Source: Candidatus Krumholzibacteriota bacterium
Lineage (GTDB): Bacteria; Krumholzibacteriota; Krumholzibacteriia; Krumholzibacteriales; Krumholzibacteriaceae
Length of the DNA stretch: 7,790 bases
Assembly: GCA_030630165.1 (NCBI GenBank)
Contig: DAOVNN010000131.1
Span: forward strand, 1 to 7,790
Reading direction: 5' to 3'
The position numbers and the translations under genes are program-made. Each line of letters starts with the position of its first letter. Within the stretch, counting starts at the first letter, position 1. The notes under the pieces were generated by a model, which ran no database searches, had not been told where the DNA came from, and worked only from the letters and a program-made list of their open reading frames with translations. Shown here piece by piece: positions 1 to 6,120 of this stretch.

Positions 1-69
1 GGCCGGTTGCTAATTTTCCAGTGTAAAGAGAAGATACCACGATACTTCCATTTCCCGTCCAGACTTATC

Positions 70-77
70 AAGGAGGT
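70..77 (+). promoter_or_regulatory. Shine-Dalgarno site of the TPR lipoprotein gene
   Basis: AAGGAGGT lies 10 nt before the ATG at 88. This strong match to the anti-Shine-Dalgarno sequence decides the start. The frame is open upstream to the window edge, with a TTG at 7, but a start there would add 27 residues in front of the lipoprotein signal and has no ribosome binding site of its own. I saw no convincing promoter in bases 1-69. Confidence 0.8.
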
Positions 78-87
78 CAGTTCGCCC

Positions 88-1140
88 ATGAACAGGAAGC
101 ATATCATACTTGTGCTCCTCGTCGCAGCTCTCGCGACAGTTTTTGCGTGCAAGAGTGTTGAGACCACGAGCGCGATGCTTCATAACCAGACCGGCAACTA
201 TGAAGATGCAATAGTGCAGGCCAAGCTCGGGCTCGAGAAGAAACCCAATGACGCTGAGGCATGCTTTCAGCTGGGCATCTCGTACTCGTACACCGAGGAG
301 ATGGCGCTCTCCTACAAGTATTTCATGATGGCGGCGCAGCTCGACCCGAATAAGCAGAAGCTTACCGAGGATAATATCAAGTCGAACTGGGCGCGTCACT
401 TCAATGCCGGCATCGCCGAGTTCCAGGGTGAGAACCTCGAGGGAGCGGCAGTCGAGTTCGAGGAGTGCGTCGATGCCGATCCGAGGCAGATCAAGGGATG
501 GCTCAACCTCGCCAAGGCGTACAACTCTCTCGCGGCAGAGGATTCGATGTACTGGGAAAAGTCCTATCTGGTAGCCGACACCCTGATGGTGCTTATCACT
601 GAGGAAGAGCAGGATTACGGCAAGGTCCTCGAGCTCGTCGGCAAGGTCCTGATCGTCAAGGGCGAGACGGACAAGGCCTACGAGATCTTCGAGAGGCTGA
701 TGAGGGACGACCCGGTCAACGCCGAGATCATTGAAAAAGTCGGAAACCAGTATCTCCTGGACAAGGAGTGGGAAAACGCGGTCAAGTTCTTCCAGATGGC
801 TTCCGACGGCCGGCGCGCTACGGAGACGGAGAGTTTCGACCTCTACTACAATCTGGGTGTCTGCCACCTGAGGCTCGACCAGTTCCTGCTCTCCGCCGAT
901 TCTTTCCAGAATTCACTGATAATCGAGCCCGAGAACAAGGCGGCGCATTACAGCCTCCTTCTCGCCTACTATTCCGGCGAGTTCTGGGACGAGTCGATCA
1001 TGCAGGGCCAGATCTTCACGGAGAAGTTCCCCGATGACGCAAAGGGCTGGCAGATACTGAGTCTCTCCTTCAGCAAGAAGGGCATGAAGATCAAGGCCGA
1101 GGAAGCGGCCAGAAAATATCAGGAAATAACGGGAGGCTGA
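88..1140 (+). CDS. TPR-repeat lipoprotein
   Basis: Predicted protein of 350 residues. It begins with a lipoprotein signal: basic MNRK, a hydrophobic stretch at about residues 5-20, and a lipobox-like V-F-A-C ending at Cys21. Residue +2 is Lys, not Asp, which in proteobacterial Lol sorting would favour the outer membrane; applying that rule here is inference. The rest is helical and fits tetratricopeptide repeats at about residues 29-56, 57-89, 103-136, 178-210, 252-285 and 286-317, with a likely last one at 318-348. Typical TPR positions are visible, such as G-x-Y/F followed by A and a Pro at the repeat end (KKPND, QLDPN, IEPEN, KFPDD). TPRs are protein-interaction scaffolds; no enzymatic motif is seen. 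Members of this broad class act in outer-membrane assembly, secretion or cell-envelope complexes, but nothing here picks one. It is separated from rho by 391 nt containing a promoter, so it is probably a separate transcription unit. Confidence 0.8.
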   Translation: MNRKHIILVLLVAALATVFACKSVETTSAMLHNQTGNYEDAIVQAKLGLEKKPNDAEACFQLGISYSYTEEMALSYKYFMMAAQLDPNKQKLTEDNIKSNWARHFNAGIAEFQGENLEGAAVEFEECVDADPRQIKGWLNLAKAYNSLAAEDSMYWEKSYLVADTLMVLITEEEQDYGKVLELVGKVLIVKGETDKAYEIFERLMRDDPVNAEIIEKVGNQYLLDKEWENAVKFFQMASDGRRATETESFDLYYNLGVCHLRLDQFLLSADSFQNSLIIEPENKAAHYSLLLAYYSGEFWDESIMQGQIFTEKFPDDAKGWQILSLSFSKKGMKIKAEEAARKYQEITGG

Positions 1141-1152
1141 GGGAATTATCAA

Positions 1153-1177
1153 GGGGACACGCCGTCGGCGTGTCCCC
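1153..1177. repeat. Perfect GC-rich palindrome, REP-like or stem-loop
   Basis: GGGGACACGCC (1153-1163) and GGCGTGTCCCC (1167-1177) are exact reverse complements around a 3-nt GTC. They form an 11-bp stem 12 nt after the TPR gene stop. No T-run follows on either strand (GCCAACGC on the + side, TTGATAATT on the - side), so it is not a classical intrinsic terminator. Its position after a stop codon and its symmetry suit a REP-type element, a transcript 3'-end stabiliser or a pause hairpin. One window cannot show whether it is repeated in the genome. Confidence 0.6.
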
Positions 1178-1228
1178 GCCAACGCTTCCGCCCCGCCGGT
1201 ATTCTCTCCGCCCGAACCCCCATTTGTC

Positions 1229-1257
1229 TTGACACGAGGAGGATTGTCCACTAATAT
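1229..1257 (+). promoter_or_regulatory. Sigma70-type promoter for rho (and probably the downstream cluster)
   Basis: TTGACA at 1229-1234 is a perfect -35 consensus and TAATAT at 1252-1257 is a good -10, separated by the optimal 17 bp. The start site would fall near 1264-1267, giving a leader of about 265 nt before the rho ATG. This is the clearest promoter in the window. It sits in the only long non-coding gap before the rho-murA cluster. Sigma specificity is inferred from the E. coli consensus. Confidence 0.7.
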
Positions 1258-1263
1258 AGATGT

Positions 1264-1531
1264 CGTAAGGGCGTGTTTCTTCGTTACCCCTTGTTCTCCC
1301 AGAAAGATGGAGGTTTTTCCCGGTAACGGGTCTTCGCGTAAGCCTTGGTGAATTTTACCGCAATCATATTCGAGCATAACGGAACCCAACGACATCGATG
1401 GAGATCCTGATTAGCGCTGTTGATATCGACGGTTTCGATAAATCCCGATTTTCAGATAGAAAGGAAAAAGAGTGAAGTCGCGGGGCGGTGCCCTGCGGTG
1501 GTGAGGGGTCACAGTAAAGAGGTATTAATTT
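1264..1531 (+). promoter_or_regulatory. Long structured 5' leader of rho
   Basis: The region between the predicted start site and the rho ATG holds no credible gene. Visible elements are: a C/T-rich, G-poor stretch at about 1275-1300 that could serve as a Rho utilisation (rut) site; a small CCCG-GTAA-CGGG hairpin with a GNRA-type loop at 1319-1330; a 6-bp hairpin TATCGA/TCGATA with a 5-nt loop at 1424-1440; a 7-bp GC-rich hairpin (one G-U pair) at 1480-1496; and the rho ribosome binding site AAAGAGGT at 1516-1523, 8 nt before ATG 1532. In E. coli, rho is autoregulated by attenuation in a long leader. The layout here is compatible with the same logic, but that is inference from position and composition only. 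Confidence 0.5.
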
Positions 1532-2779
1532 ATGGAAATAGCAGAACTGAAAAAGAGAAAGATCGACGAACTGATGGATGTGGCCAACGACCTGAAGATC
1601 AGCGAGGCGAGCAGCCTCAGGAAACAGGAACTGATATTCAGGATCCTCGAGGAACAGGCCAAGCAGAACGGCTTCATATTCAACGAGGGAGTCCTTCAGG
1701 TACTGCCGGAAGGTTACGGCTTCCTCAGATCACCCGATTACAACTACCTTCCAGGGCCTGACGACATATATGTCTCGCCCTCGCAGATCAAGAAGTTCTC
1801 GCTCCGCACGGGAGACACCGTCTCGGGGCAGGTCAGGTCGCCGAAGGATTCGGAGAGGTATTTCGCCCTTCTTAAGGTCGAGGCGGTCAACGGAGAGCAT
1901 CCGGAGGAAGCGAAGAAGAAGACTCTCTTCGACAACCTCACGCCCCTGTATCCCGATGACATGATCGATCTCGAGCATGAACCGGCGGATATGTCGACGA
2001 GGCTGATGAATCTGCTCACGCCTATCGGCAAGGGACAGAGGGCCCTGATCGTCGCCCCCCCGAGAACGGGAAAGACAGTCATTCTGCAGAAAATAGCCAA
2101 CTCGATAACGGTAAACCATCCCAATATAGTACTGATAGTCCTCCTGATCGACGAGCGCCCCGAAGAGGTTACCGACATGCAGCGTTCGGTGAATGGCGAG
2201 GTCATCAGCTCGACCTTCGACGAGCCGGCCGACAGGCACGTGCACGTCGCCGACATGGTCATACAGAAGGCGAAGAGGCTCGTTGAGCATGGAAAGCACG
2301 TCGTGATCCTTCTCGACTCGATCACGAGGCTCGCCAGGGCGCACAACGCCGTCGTCCCCCATTCGGGCAAGATCCTCTCGGGAGGCGTCGACTCAAACGC
2401 GCTCCAGAGACCGAAGCGTTTCTTCGGCGCGGCCCGTAACACCGAGGAGCAGGGCAGCCTGACGATCATCGCCACGGCCCTGATCGAGACGGGAAGCCGG
2501 ATGGACGAGGTCATCTTCGAGGAGTTCAAGGGAACGGGTAACCTCGAGATAGTCCTCGACCGCAGGCTCGCCGACAAGAGAGTATGGCCGGCGATCGACA
2601 TCTTCCGCTCGGGAACGAGGAAGGAAGAGCTTCTGCTCGACGAGAAGGTGCTGAGCAAGGTCTACATCCTTCGCAAGTTCCTCAGCGACAAGTCGTGCGT
2701 CGAGGCGATGGAGTTCCTGATCGATAAGGTATCGAGGACGAAGACGAACTCGAAATTCCTCCAGTCGATGAATGTGTAG
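1532..2779 (+). CDS. rho: Transcription termination factor Rho
   Basis: Full-length Rho of 415 residues (E. coli 419). Rho is a hexameric RNA-dependent ATPase/helicase that binds C-rich nascent RNA and dislodges RNA polymerase. The N-terminal helical domain spans about residues 1-45. The OB-fold primary RNA site follows, with the RNP-like GYGFLR at 61-66 and a canonical GPDDIYVSPSQI segment. The ATPase core carries Walker A APPRTGKT (175-182, Lys181), the catalytic glutamate region LIDERPEEV (Glu208), Walker B VVILLDSITR (Asp262), the Q-loop SGGVDSNAL (283-291), the R-loop EFKGTGN (331-337) and the arginine-finger region FRSGTRKEE (Arg359). Walker A has Arg-Thr where E. coli has Lys-Ala. Positions equivalent to the E. 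coli bicyclomycin-resistance sites (Met219, Ser266, Gly337) keep the sensitive-type residue. No long insertion is seen in the N-terminal part, unlike some actinobacterial Rho proteins. AAAGAGGT 8 nt upstream supports this start. Confidence 0.98.
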   Translation: MEIAELKKRKIDELMDVANDLKISEASSLRKQELIFRILEEQAKQNGFIFNEGVLQVLPEGYGFLRSPDYNYLPGPDDIYVSPSQIKKFSLRTGDTVSGQVRSPKDSERYFALLKVEAVNGEHPEEAKKKTLFDNLTPLYPDDMIDLEHEPADMSTRLMNLLTPIGKGQRALIVAPPRTGKTVILQKIANSITVNHPNIVLIVLLIDERPEEVTDMQRSVNGEVISSTFDEPADRHVHVADMVIQKAKRLVEHGKHVVILLDSITRLARAHNAVVPHSGKILSGGVDSNALQRPKRFFGAARNTEEQGSLTIIATALIETGSRMDEVIFEEFKGTGNLEIVLDRRLADKRVWPAIDIFRSGTRKEELLLDEKVLSKVYILRKFLSDKSCVEAMEFLIDKVSRTKTNSKFLQSMNV

Positions 2780-2801
2780 CAGCGGAGGCGTGAAAATATA
2801 T

Positions 2802-2852
2802 TTGAATTCGCCGGGGCGGGTTATTAGATTGTTTATTCCCCGGCTGTTGCCG
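2802..2852 (+). promoter_or_regulatory. Possible weak promoter and alternative hairpins in the rpmE leader
   Basis: The 115-nt rho-rpmE gap contains an AT-rich patch (2791-2808) in an otherwise GC-rich window. TTGAAT (2802-2807) and TAGATT (2825-2830) are 17 bp apart, each matching 4 of 6 consensus bases, so a secondary promoter for rpmE is possible but weak. GCCGGGG (2810-2816) can pair with CCCCGGC (2838-2844), a 7-bp stem with a 21-nt loop. CGGC (2841-2844) can instead pair with GCCG (2849-2852) around a TGTT loop, so the two folds exclude each other. No T-run follows, so this is not a plain terminator for rho. Confidence 0.35.
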
Positions 2853-2894
2853 ATTACATGTAAGTGAAACAGGGAAATTACCGGAGAAAATGAG

Positions 2895-3125
2895 ATGAAG
2901 AAGGAAATCCATCCCGAGTACAAGCAGACGACGATCACCTGCCTTTGCGGTAACGTGATAGAAACACGTTCCACTCAGGAAAAGATCCACGTCGAGATCT
3001 GTTCGCAGTGCCACCCGTTTTTCACCGGAAAGCAGAAGCTGATCGATACGGCGGGACGCGTCGAGAGATTCCAGCGCAAGTACGGCGATTACAGGAAGAA
3101 AGCCGGCGAGCAGGGCAAAAAGTAG
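2895..3125 (+). CDS. rpmE: 50S ribosomal protein L31, zinc-binding type
   Basis: A 76-residue protein matching bacterial L31 (bL31) along its whole length: the MKKEIHPEY start, the CLCGNV and CSQCHPFFTGKQ motifs and the GRVERFQRKY segment are hallmarks. L31 bridges the 50S and 30S subunits near the central protuberance. Four cysteines are present (16, 18, 36, 39), so this is the zinc-containing C+ form, the type replaced by a cysteine-free paralogue under zinc limitation in several bacteria. The C-terminal tail after Tyr63 is a little longer than in E. coli L31 (70 residues) and is Lys-rich. GGAG at 2883-2886 supports the start. Placement directly after rho is common across bacteria. Confidence 0.97.
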   Translation: MKKEIHPEYKQTTITCLCGNVIETRSTQEKIHVEICSQCHPFFTGKQKLIDTAGRVERFQRKYGDYRKKAGEQGKK

Positions 3126-3164
3126 CTCCAGCCTCACTGGTCTTCAATCAGGACAGAGGGAAGT

Positions 3165-4079
3165 ATGCCCGACTGTGGAGAAAAACGTCCCCTGGTCGGC
3201 GGACAGGCCGTTATCGAGGGCGTGATGATGCGCTCGCCGTCCGGCATAGCCACGGCCGTCCGGACTCAAAGCGGCAGGATCGTGGTCAAGACCGAGCCTT
3301 TCGTCAGCCTTACCAGGAAAAACAAGTTCTTCGGGCTGCCCGTGATACGCGGGGCAGTCTCTCTTGTCGAGACATTCGCCGTCGCGCTGAAGGCGCTCGC
3401 CTTCTCTGCCGACGAATCTATCAACGAGGATGAAGAAAAAGAGAAAAAGGGCGGCGGGGTCTCGTGGTACATGGTGCTGGCCATGGTGGGTGCGGTCATA
3501 CTCGGCATGGCACTCTTCTTTTATGTCCCCCTTCTGCTGACAGGTCTTCTGAAGATAGAGAACGGCATCGTGTTCAACCTCGTTGACGGTCTCTTTCGAT
3601 TGATAATCATATTCCTCTACATTTATACGATCACCCGGTGGAAGGACATGCAGAGGATCTTCGAGTATCACGGCGCCGAGCACAAGGCGATCTTCACATT
3701 CGAGGAAGGTGTCGAGGTGACTCCCGAGAACGCGATGGACCATCCGCGGCTCCATCCGAGGTGCAGCACATCGTTTCTTCTCATCGTCGTCCTCGTCAGC
3801 GTCATCGTATTCACCTTCACCGGCAGGCCGGACAATGTCGGTGACAGGATCTTCCGGCTCGCGATGATCCCTCTTATCGGCGGCCTGTCATACGAGGTCC
3901 TCAAGGCATCCTCGAGACCGAACTTCCGCAGGTTCTTCGGGTTTGTCTTCTGGCCGGGGATCATGATGCAGAAGCTCACGACGAGGGAGCCGTCGATCGA
4001 TCAGATCGAAGTGGCCATAGTCGCACTGAACGCCAGCCTGGCAGACAATTTACTGGAATCCAGACAGTTTATAGATTAG
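3165..4079 (+). CDS. DUF1385 (YqhQ-family) integral membrane protein
   Basis: A 304-residue protein with the signature of the DUF1385 family, typified by B. subtilis YqhQ: LVGGQAVIEGVMMRSP near the N-terminus (residues 10-25), EYHGAEHKAIFTFE (167-180), HPRCSTSF (197-204) and a conserved C-terminal part (SRPNFRRFFGFVFWPGIMMQKLTTREP region, 250-276). A charged, probably cytoplasmic linker (84-97, DE/K-rich) precedes about four hydrophobic segments at roughly 101-127, 136-156, 203-220 and 229-248. The invariant-looking His169, His173, His197 and Cys200 could form a metal or catalytic site; that is inference. The molecular function is unknown to me. It sits between rpmE and prfA, an arrangement also seen in some Firmicutes, which suggests a link to translation, membrane insertion or envelope growth. 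GAGG at 3156-3159 supports the ATG at 3165. Confidence 0.92.
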   Translation: MPDCGEKRPLVGGQAVIEGVMMRSPSGIATAVRTQSGRIVVKTEPFVSLTRKNKFFGLPVIRGAVSLVETFAVALKALAFSADESINEDEEKEKKGGGVSWYMVLAMVGAVILGMALFFYVPLLLTGLLKIENGIVFNLVDGLFRLIIIFLYIYTITRWKDMQRIFEYHGAEHKAIFTFEEGVEVTPENAMDHPRLHPRCSTSFLLIVVLVSVIVFTFTGRPDNVGDRIFRLAMIPLIGGLSYEVLKASSRPNFRRFFGFVFWPGIMMQKLTTREPSIDQIEVAIVALNASLADNLLESRQFID

Positions 4080-4097
4080 TGTTTTTCGCGGGATCCG

Positions 4098-4130
4098 CGG
4101 CAAGCAGAGGAGCTTTTTCCGTCTGCGCCG
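4098..4130 (+). other. Hairpin in the gap before prfA
   Basis: In the 75-nt gap between the DUF1385 gene and prfA, CGGC (4098-4101) pairs with GCCG (4127-4130), GCAGA (4104-4108) with TCTGC (4122-4126), and GGA (4109-4111) with TCC (4118-4120). The AA at 4102-4103 and G4121 are bulged. It is not followed by a T-run. It could be a processing or pause site, or chance folding of GC-rich RNA. The prfA ribosome binding site (GGAGGA, 4144-4149) is outside the stem. Confidence 0.35.
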
Positions 4131-4154
4131 CTCCCCTTCCGCCGGAGGACCGAA

Positions 4155-5252
4155 ATGAGCAGTAACGACAGATACGAAAACGTCCTGGCCCGCTACGACC
4201 AGCTCGGCGAGGAGCTGGGGAAGCCGGAGAACATCAGGGACCAGAAGAAGTACAGGGAACTCGGGCGTGAGCGCAGCGATCTCGGCGCCGCGGTGACGGC
4301 GATAAAGGAATGGCTTGAGCTCGACACGAGGGCGACGGACGACGAGGAGGTCATCGCCGCCACTGACGACGGTGAGCTCATCGAGATGGCCAAAGCTGAG
4401 CTCGAGGAGATAAAGCCCCGGATGGCCGAACTCGAGGAGAACATAAAACTCCTCCTGATCCCGAGCAATCCGGACGATTCCCGCAACACGGTCTTCGAGA
4501 TCAGGGCCGGAACGGGTGGGGACGAGGCGGCCCTTTTCGCGGCCGACCTTGCGAGGATGTACAGGCTCTATGCCGAGAGACAGAAGTGGAAGATCGAGAT
4601 CCTCAGCAGTAACGCGACCGAGAAGGGCGGCTTCAAGGAGATCATCTTCCTCATCACCGGAGAGAACGCGTACGGGAACCTGAAGTTCGAGAGCGGAGTG
4701 CACAGGGTCCAGAGGGTCCCGGTCACCGAGTCGGGCGGAAGGATACATACCTCGGCGGTCTCCGTTGCGGTGCTCCCCGAGGCTGAAGAGGTCGATATCG
4801 GCATAGAGGCGAACGACCTGAAGATAGACGTTTACAGATCGAGCGGGCCGGGCGGACAGAGCGTCAACACGACAGACTCGGCCGTACGCATCACGCATAT
4901 ACCGACGGGGCTCGTCGTCACCTGTCAGGACGAGAAATCCCAGCACAAGAACAAGGCGAAGGCGCTCAAAGTATTGAGATCCAGGCTGCTCGAGAAGGCA
5001 CGCAGCGAGCAGGAGGCCGAGGTCGCAGCCCAGAGACGGAGCCAGGTCGGCTCGGGCGATCGCAGCGCCAAGATCAGGACATACAACTTCCCGCAGGGAA
5101 GGGTCACCGATCACAGGATCGGGCTGACGGTGCACAATCTCGGAGGCATCCTCGACGGGGACCTCGGCGGGGTCATCGGGGAACTCGCGGTGGCGCACCG
5201 CGAGGAGCTTCTCGCGATGGAGATGGAAAAGGGAACCGCAGCGGAAGGTTGA
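4155..5252 (+). CDS. prfA: Peptide chain release factor 1 (RF1)
   Basis: A 365-residue class I release factor (E. coli RF1 has 360). It reads UAA and UAG in the ribosomal A site and triggers hydrolysis of peptidyl-tRNA. The catalytic GGQ is at residues 233-235 in SSGPGGQSVNTTDSAVRITH. The stop-codon recognition tripeptide is PVT at 189-191 within RVPVTESGGRIHTS, an RF1-type P-x-T rather than the SPF of RF2, which settles RF1 over RF2. Domain 1 (about 1-100) is helical and acidic. The FEIRAGTGGDEAALFA block (115-129) and the C-terminal NFPQGRVTDHRIGLT block (311-325) are canonical. Gln235 should be the methylation target of the PrmC encoded 4 nt downstream. GGAGGA at 4144-4149 supports the ATG. 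Nothing is missing compared with the family. Confidence 0.98.
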   Translation: MSSNDRYENVLARYDQLGEELGKPENIRDQKKYRELGRERSDLGAAVTAIKEWLELDTRATDDEEVIAATDDGELIEMAKAELEEIKPRMAELEENIKLLLIPSNPDDSRNTVFEIRAGTGGDEAALFAADLARMYRLYAERQKWKIEILSSNATEKGGFKEIIFLITGENAYGNLKFESGVHRVQRVPVTESGGRIHTSAVSVAVLPEAEEVDIGIEANDLKIDVYRSSGPGGQSVNTTDSAVRITHIPTGLVVTCQDEKSQHKNKAKALKVLRSRLLEKARSEQEAEVAAQRRSQVGSGDRSAKIRTYNFPQGRVTDHRIGLTVHNLGGILDGDLGGVIGELAVAHREELLAMEMEKGTAAEG

Positions 5253-5256
5253 CCGA

Positions 5257-6120
5257 ATGGACCGCACGCCGACCGTGATCGAAGCGGTCAAGATGTCGGA
5301 AGGGTACCTCGAGAAACACGGGGTGGAGTCGGCAAGGCTCAGCGCGGAGCACCTGCTCGCGAAGGCGCTCGGGTGCACACGGCTCGATCTCTACCTGAGG
5401 TTCGAGGAGGCGCTCTGCGAGCCGGTCCTGGGCGAGTATCGAAGCGACCTGAAGAAGAGGGCCAGACGGATACCCCTGCAGTACATACTCGGCGAGGTCG
5501 AGTTCCGTTCGCTGACATTCAGGATAGTCGAAGATGTTTTTATACCGCGTCCCGAGACGGAACTCCTCGTCGAACTCGCCGGGGAGCTGATGAGCGGCCG
5601 CGAAGCGGTGAGATTCATAGAGTTCGGAACGGGATCCGGCGCGATATCGGGAGCGCTCGCGGCAGAGAATCCAGGCTGGACCGGGATCGCTTTCGACAAG
5701 TCAGACGCGGCGGCCGCACTGGCCGAAGCGAACATCGGGGCCCTTGGGCTTTCAGGACGCATCGACGTGCTGGTCTCCGACGGATTCGGGGAGTTCGCCG
5801 AAGCAGGGACCTTCGATCTCGTAGTCTCGAACCCCCCGTACATACCTGCCGGCGATATCGAGGGACTTCAGGCGGAGGTCTCATCGTGGGAAAGCCGAAC
5901 GGCGCTCGACGGAGGGACGGACGGGCTCGACTTTTATCCCATCATAGCTGAGCGGGGCTTCCGGCTGCTCGGGCCGGGCGGAGTCGTCGCGGTCGAGATC
6001 GGGCACGGGCAGGGAAGCGCAGTCACGGATATATTGAAGTCGGCGGGTTTTGCCGCCGTCGAGATGAGAAAAGATTATAACGGACTCGAGCGAATGGTCG
6101 CAGGAAGGCGAGGAGACTGA
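5257..6120 (+). CDS. prmC: Release factor glutamine N5-methyltransferase PrmC (HemK)
   Basis: A 287-residue SAM-dependent methyltransferase that modifies the GGQ glutamine of release factors, raising termination efficiency. The N-terminal helical substrate-binding domain covers about residues 1-90 and includes the IPLQYILGEVEF block (72-83). The IPRPETELLVE motif (96-106) follows. SAM motif I is FIEFGTGSGAIS (120-131), with Glu-Phe where most PrmC proteins have Asp-Leu before GTGSG. The active-site NPPY is at 192-195 in DLVVSNPPYIPAGD. The C-terminal part has ESRTALDGGTDGLDFY and the final DYNGLERMV block typical of the family. AAGG at 5245-5248, inside the end of prfA, serves the ATG at 5257. 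The 4-nt gap from prfA implies co-translation of enzyme and substrate. The TGA stop shares its A with the murA ATG. Confidence 0.96.
   Translation: MDRTPTVIEAVKMSEGYLEKHGVESARLSAEHLLAKALGCTRLDLYLRFEEALCEPVLGEYRSDLKKRARRIPLQYILGEVEFRSLTFRIVEDVFIPRPETELLVELAGELMSGREAVRFIEFGTGSGAISGALAAENPGWTGIAFDKSDAAAALAEANIGALGLSGRIDVLVSDGFGEFAEAGTFDLVVSNPPYIPAGDIEGLQAEVSSWESRTALDGGTDGLDFYPIIAERGFRLLGPGGVVAVEIGHGQGSAVTDILKSAGFAAVEMRKDYNGLERMVAGRRGD

Noticed and set aside
7..87. TTG-initiated N-terminal extension of the TPR protein
   Set aside because: It would bury the lipoprotein signal, and AAGGAGGT is placed for the ATG at 88.
10..867. Minus-strand open frame (285 codons) opposite the TPR gene
   Set aside because: The plus strand has a strong ribosome binding site, a lipoprotein signal and TPR repeats. 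The minus-strand product shows no family features.
1153..1177. Intrinsic terminator of the TPR gene
   Set aside because: The stem is strong, but neither strand has the T-run needed for Rho-independent termination.
1307..1351. Possible 14-residue leader peptide (MEVFPGNGS...) in the rho leader
   Set aside because: There is no good Shine-Dalgarno sequence in front of the ATG, and the peptide has no regulatory pattern such as a run of one amino acid.
1398..1475. Possible 25-residue upstream ORF (MEILISAVDI...) in the rho leader
   Set aside because: No ribosome binding site at a usable distance. It could still be real, but the sequence alone does not support it.
1744..2658. Minus-strand open frame (304 codons) opposite rho
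   Set aside because: Rho is certain in this region; the antisense product is Ser/Arg-rich low-information sequence.
4050..5378. Long minus-strand open frame (about 440 codons) opposite prfA
   Set aside because: It is antisense to an unmistakable, full-length RF1 gene. Its translation is rich in Arg, Leu and Asp with no recognisable domain, as expected for the shadow frame of GC-rich coding DNA.
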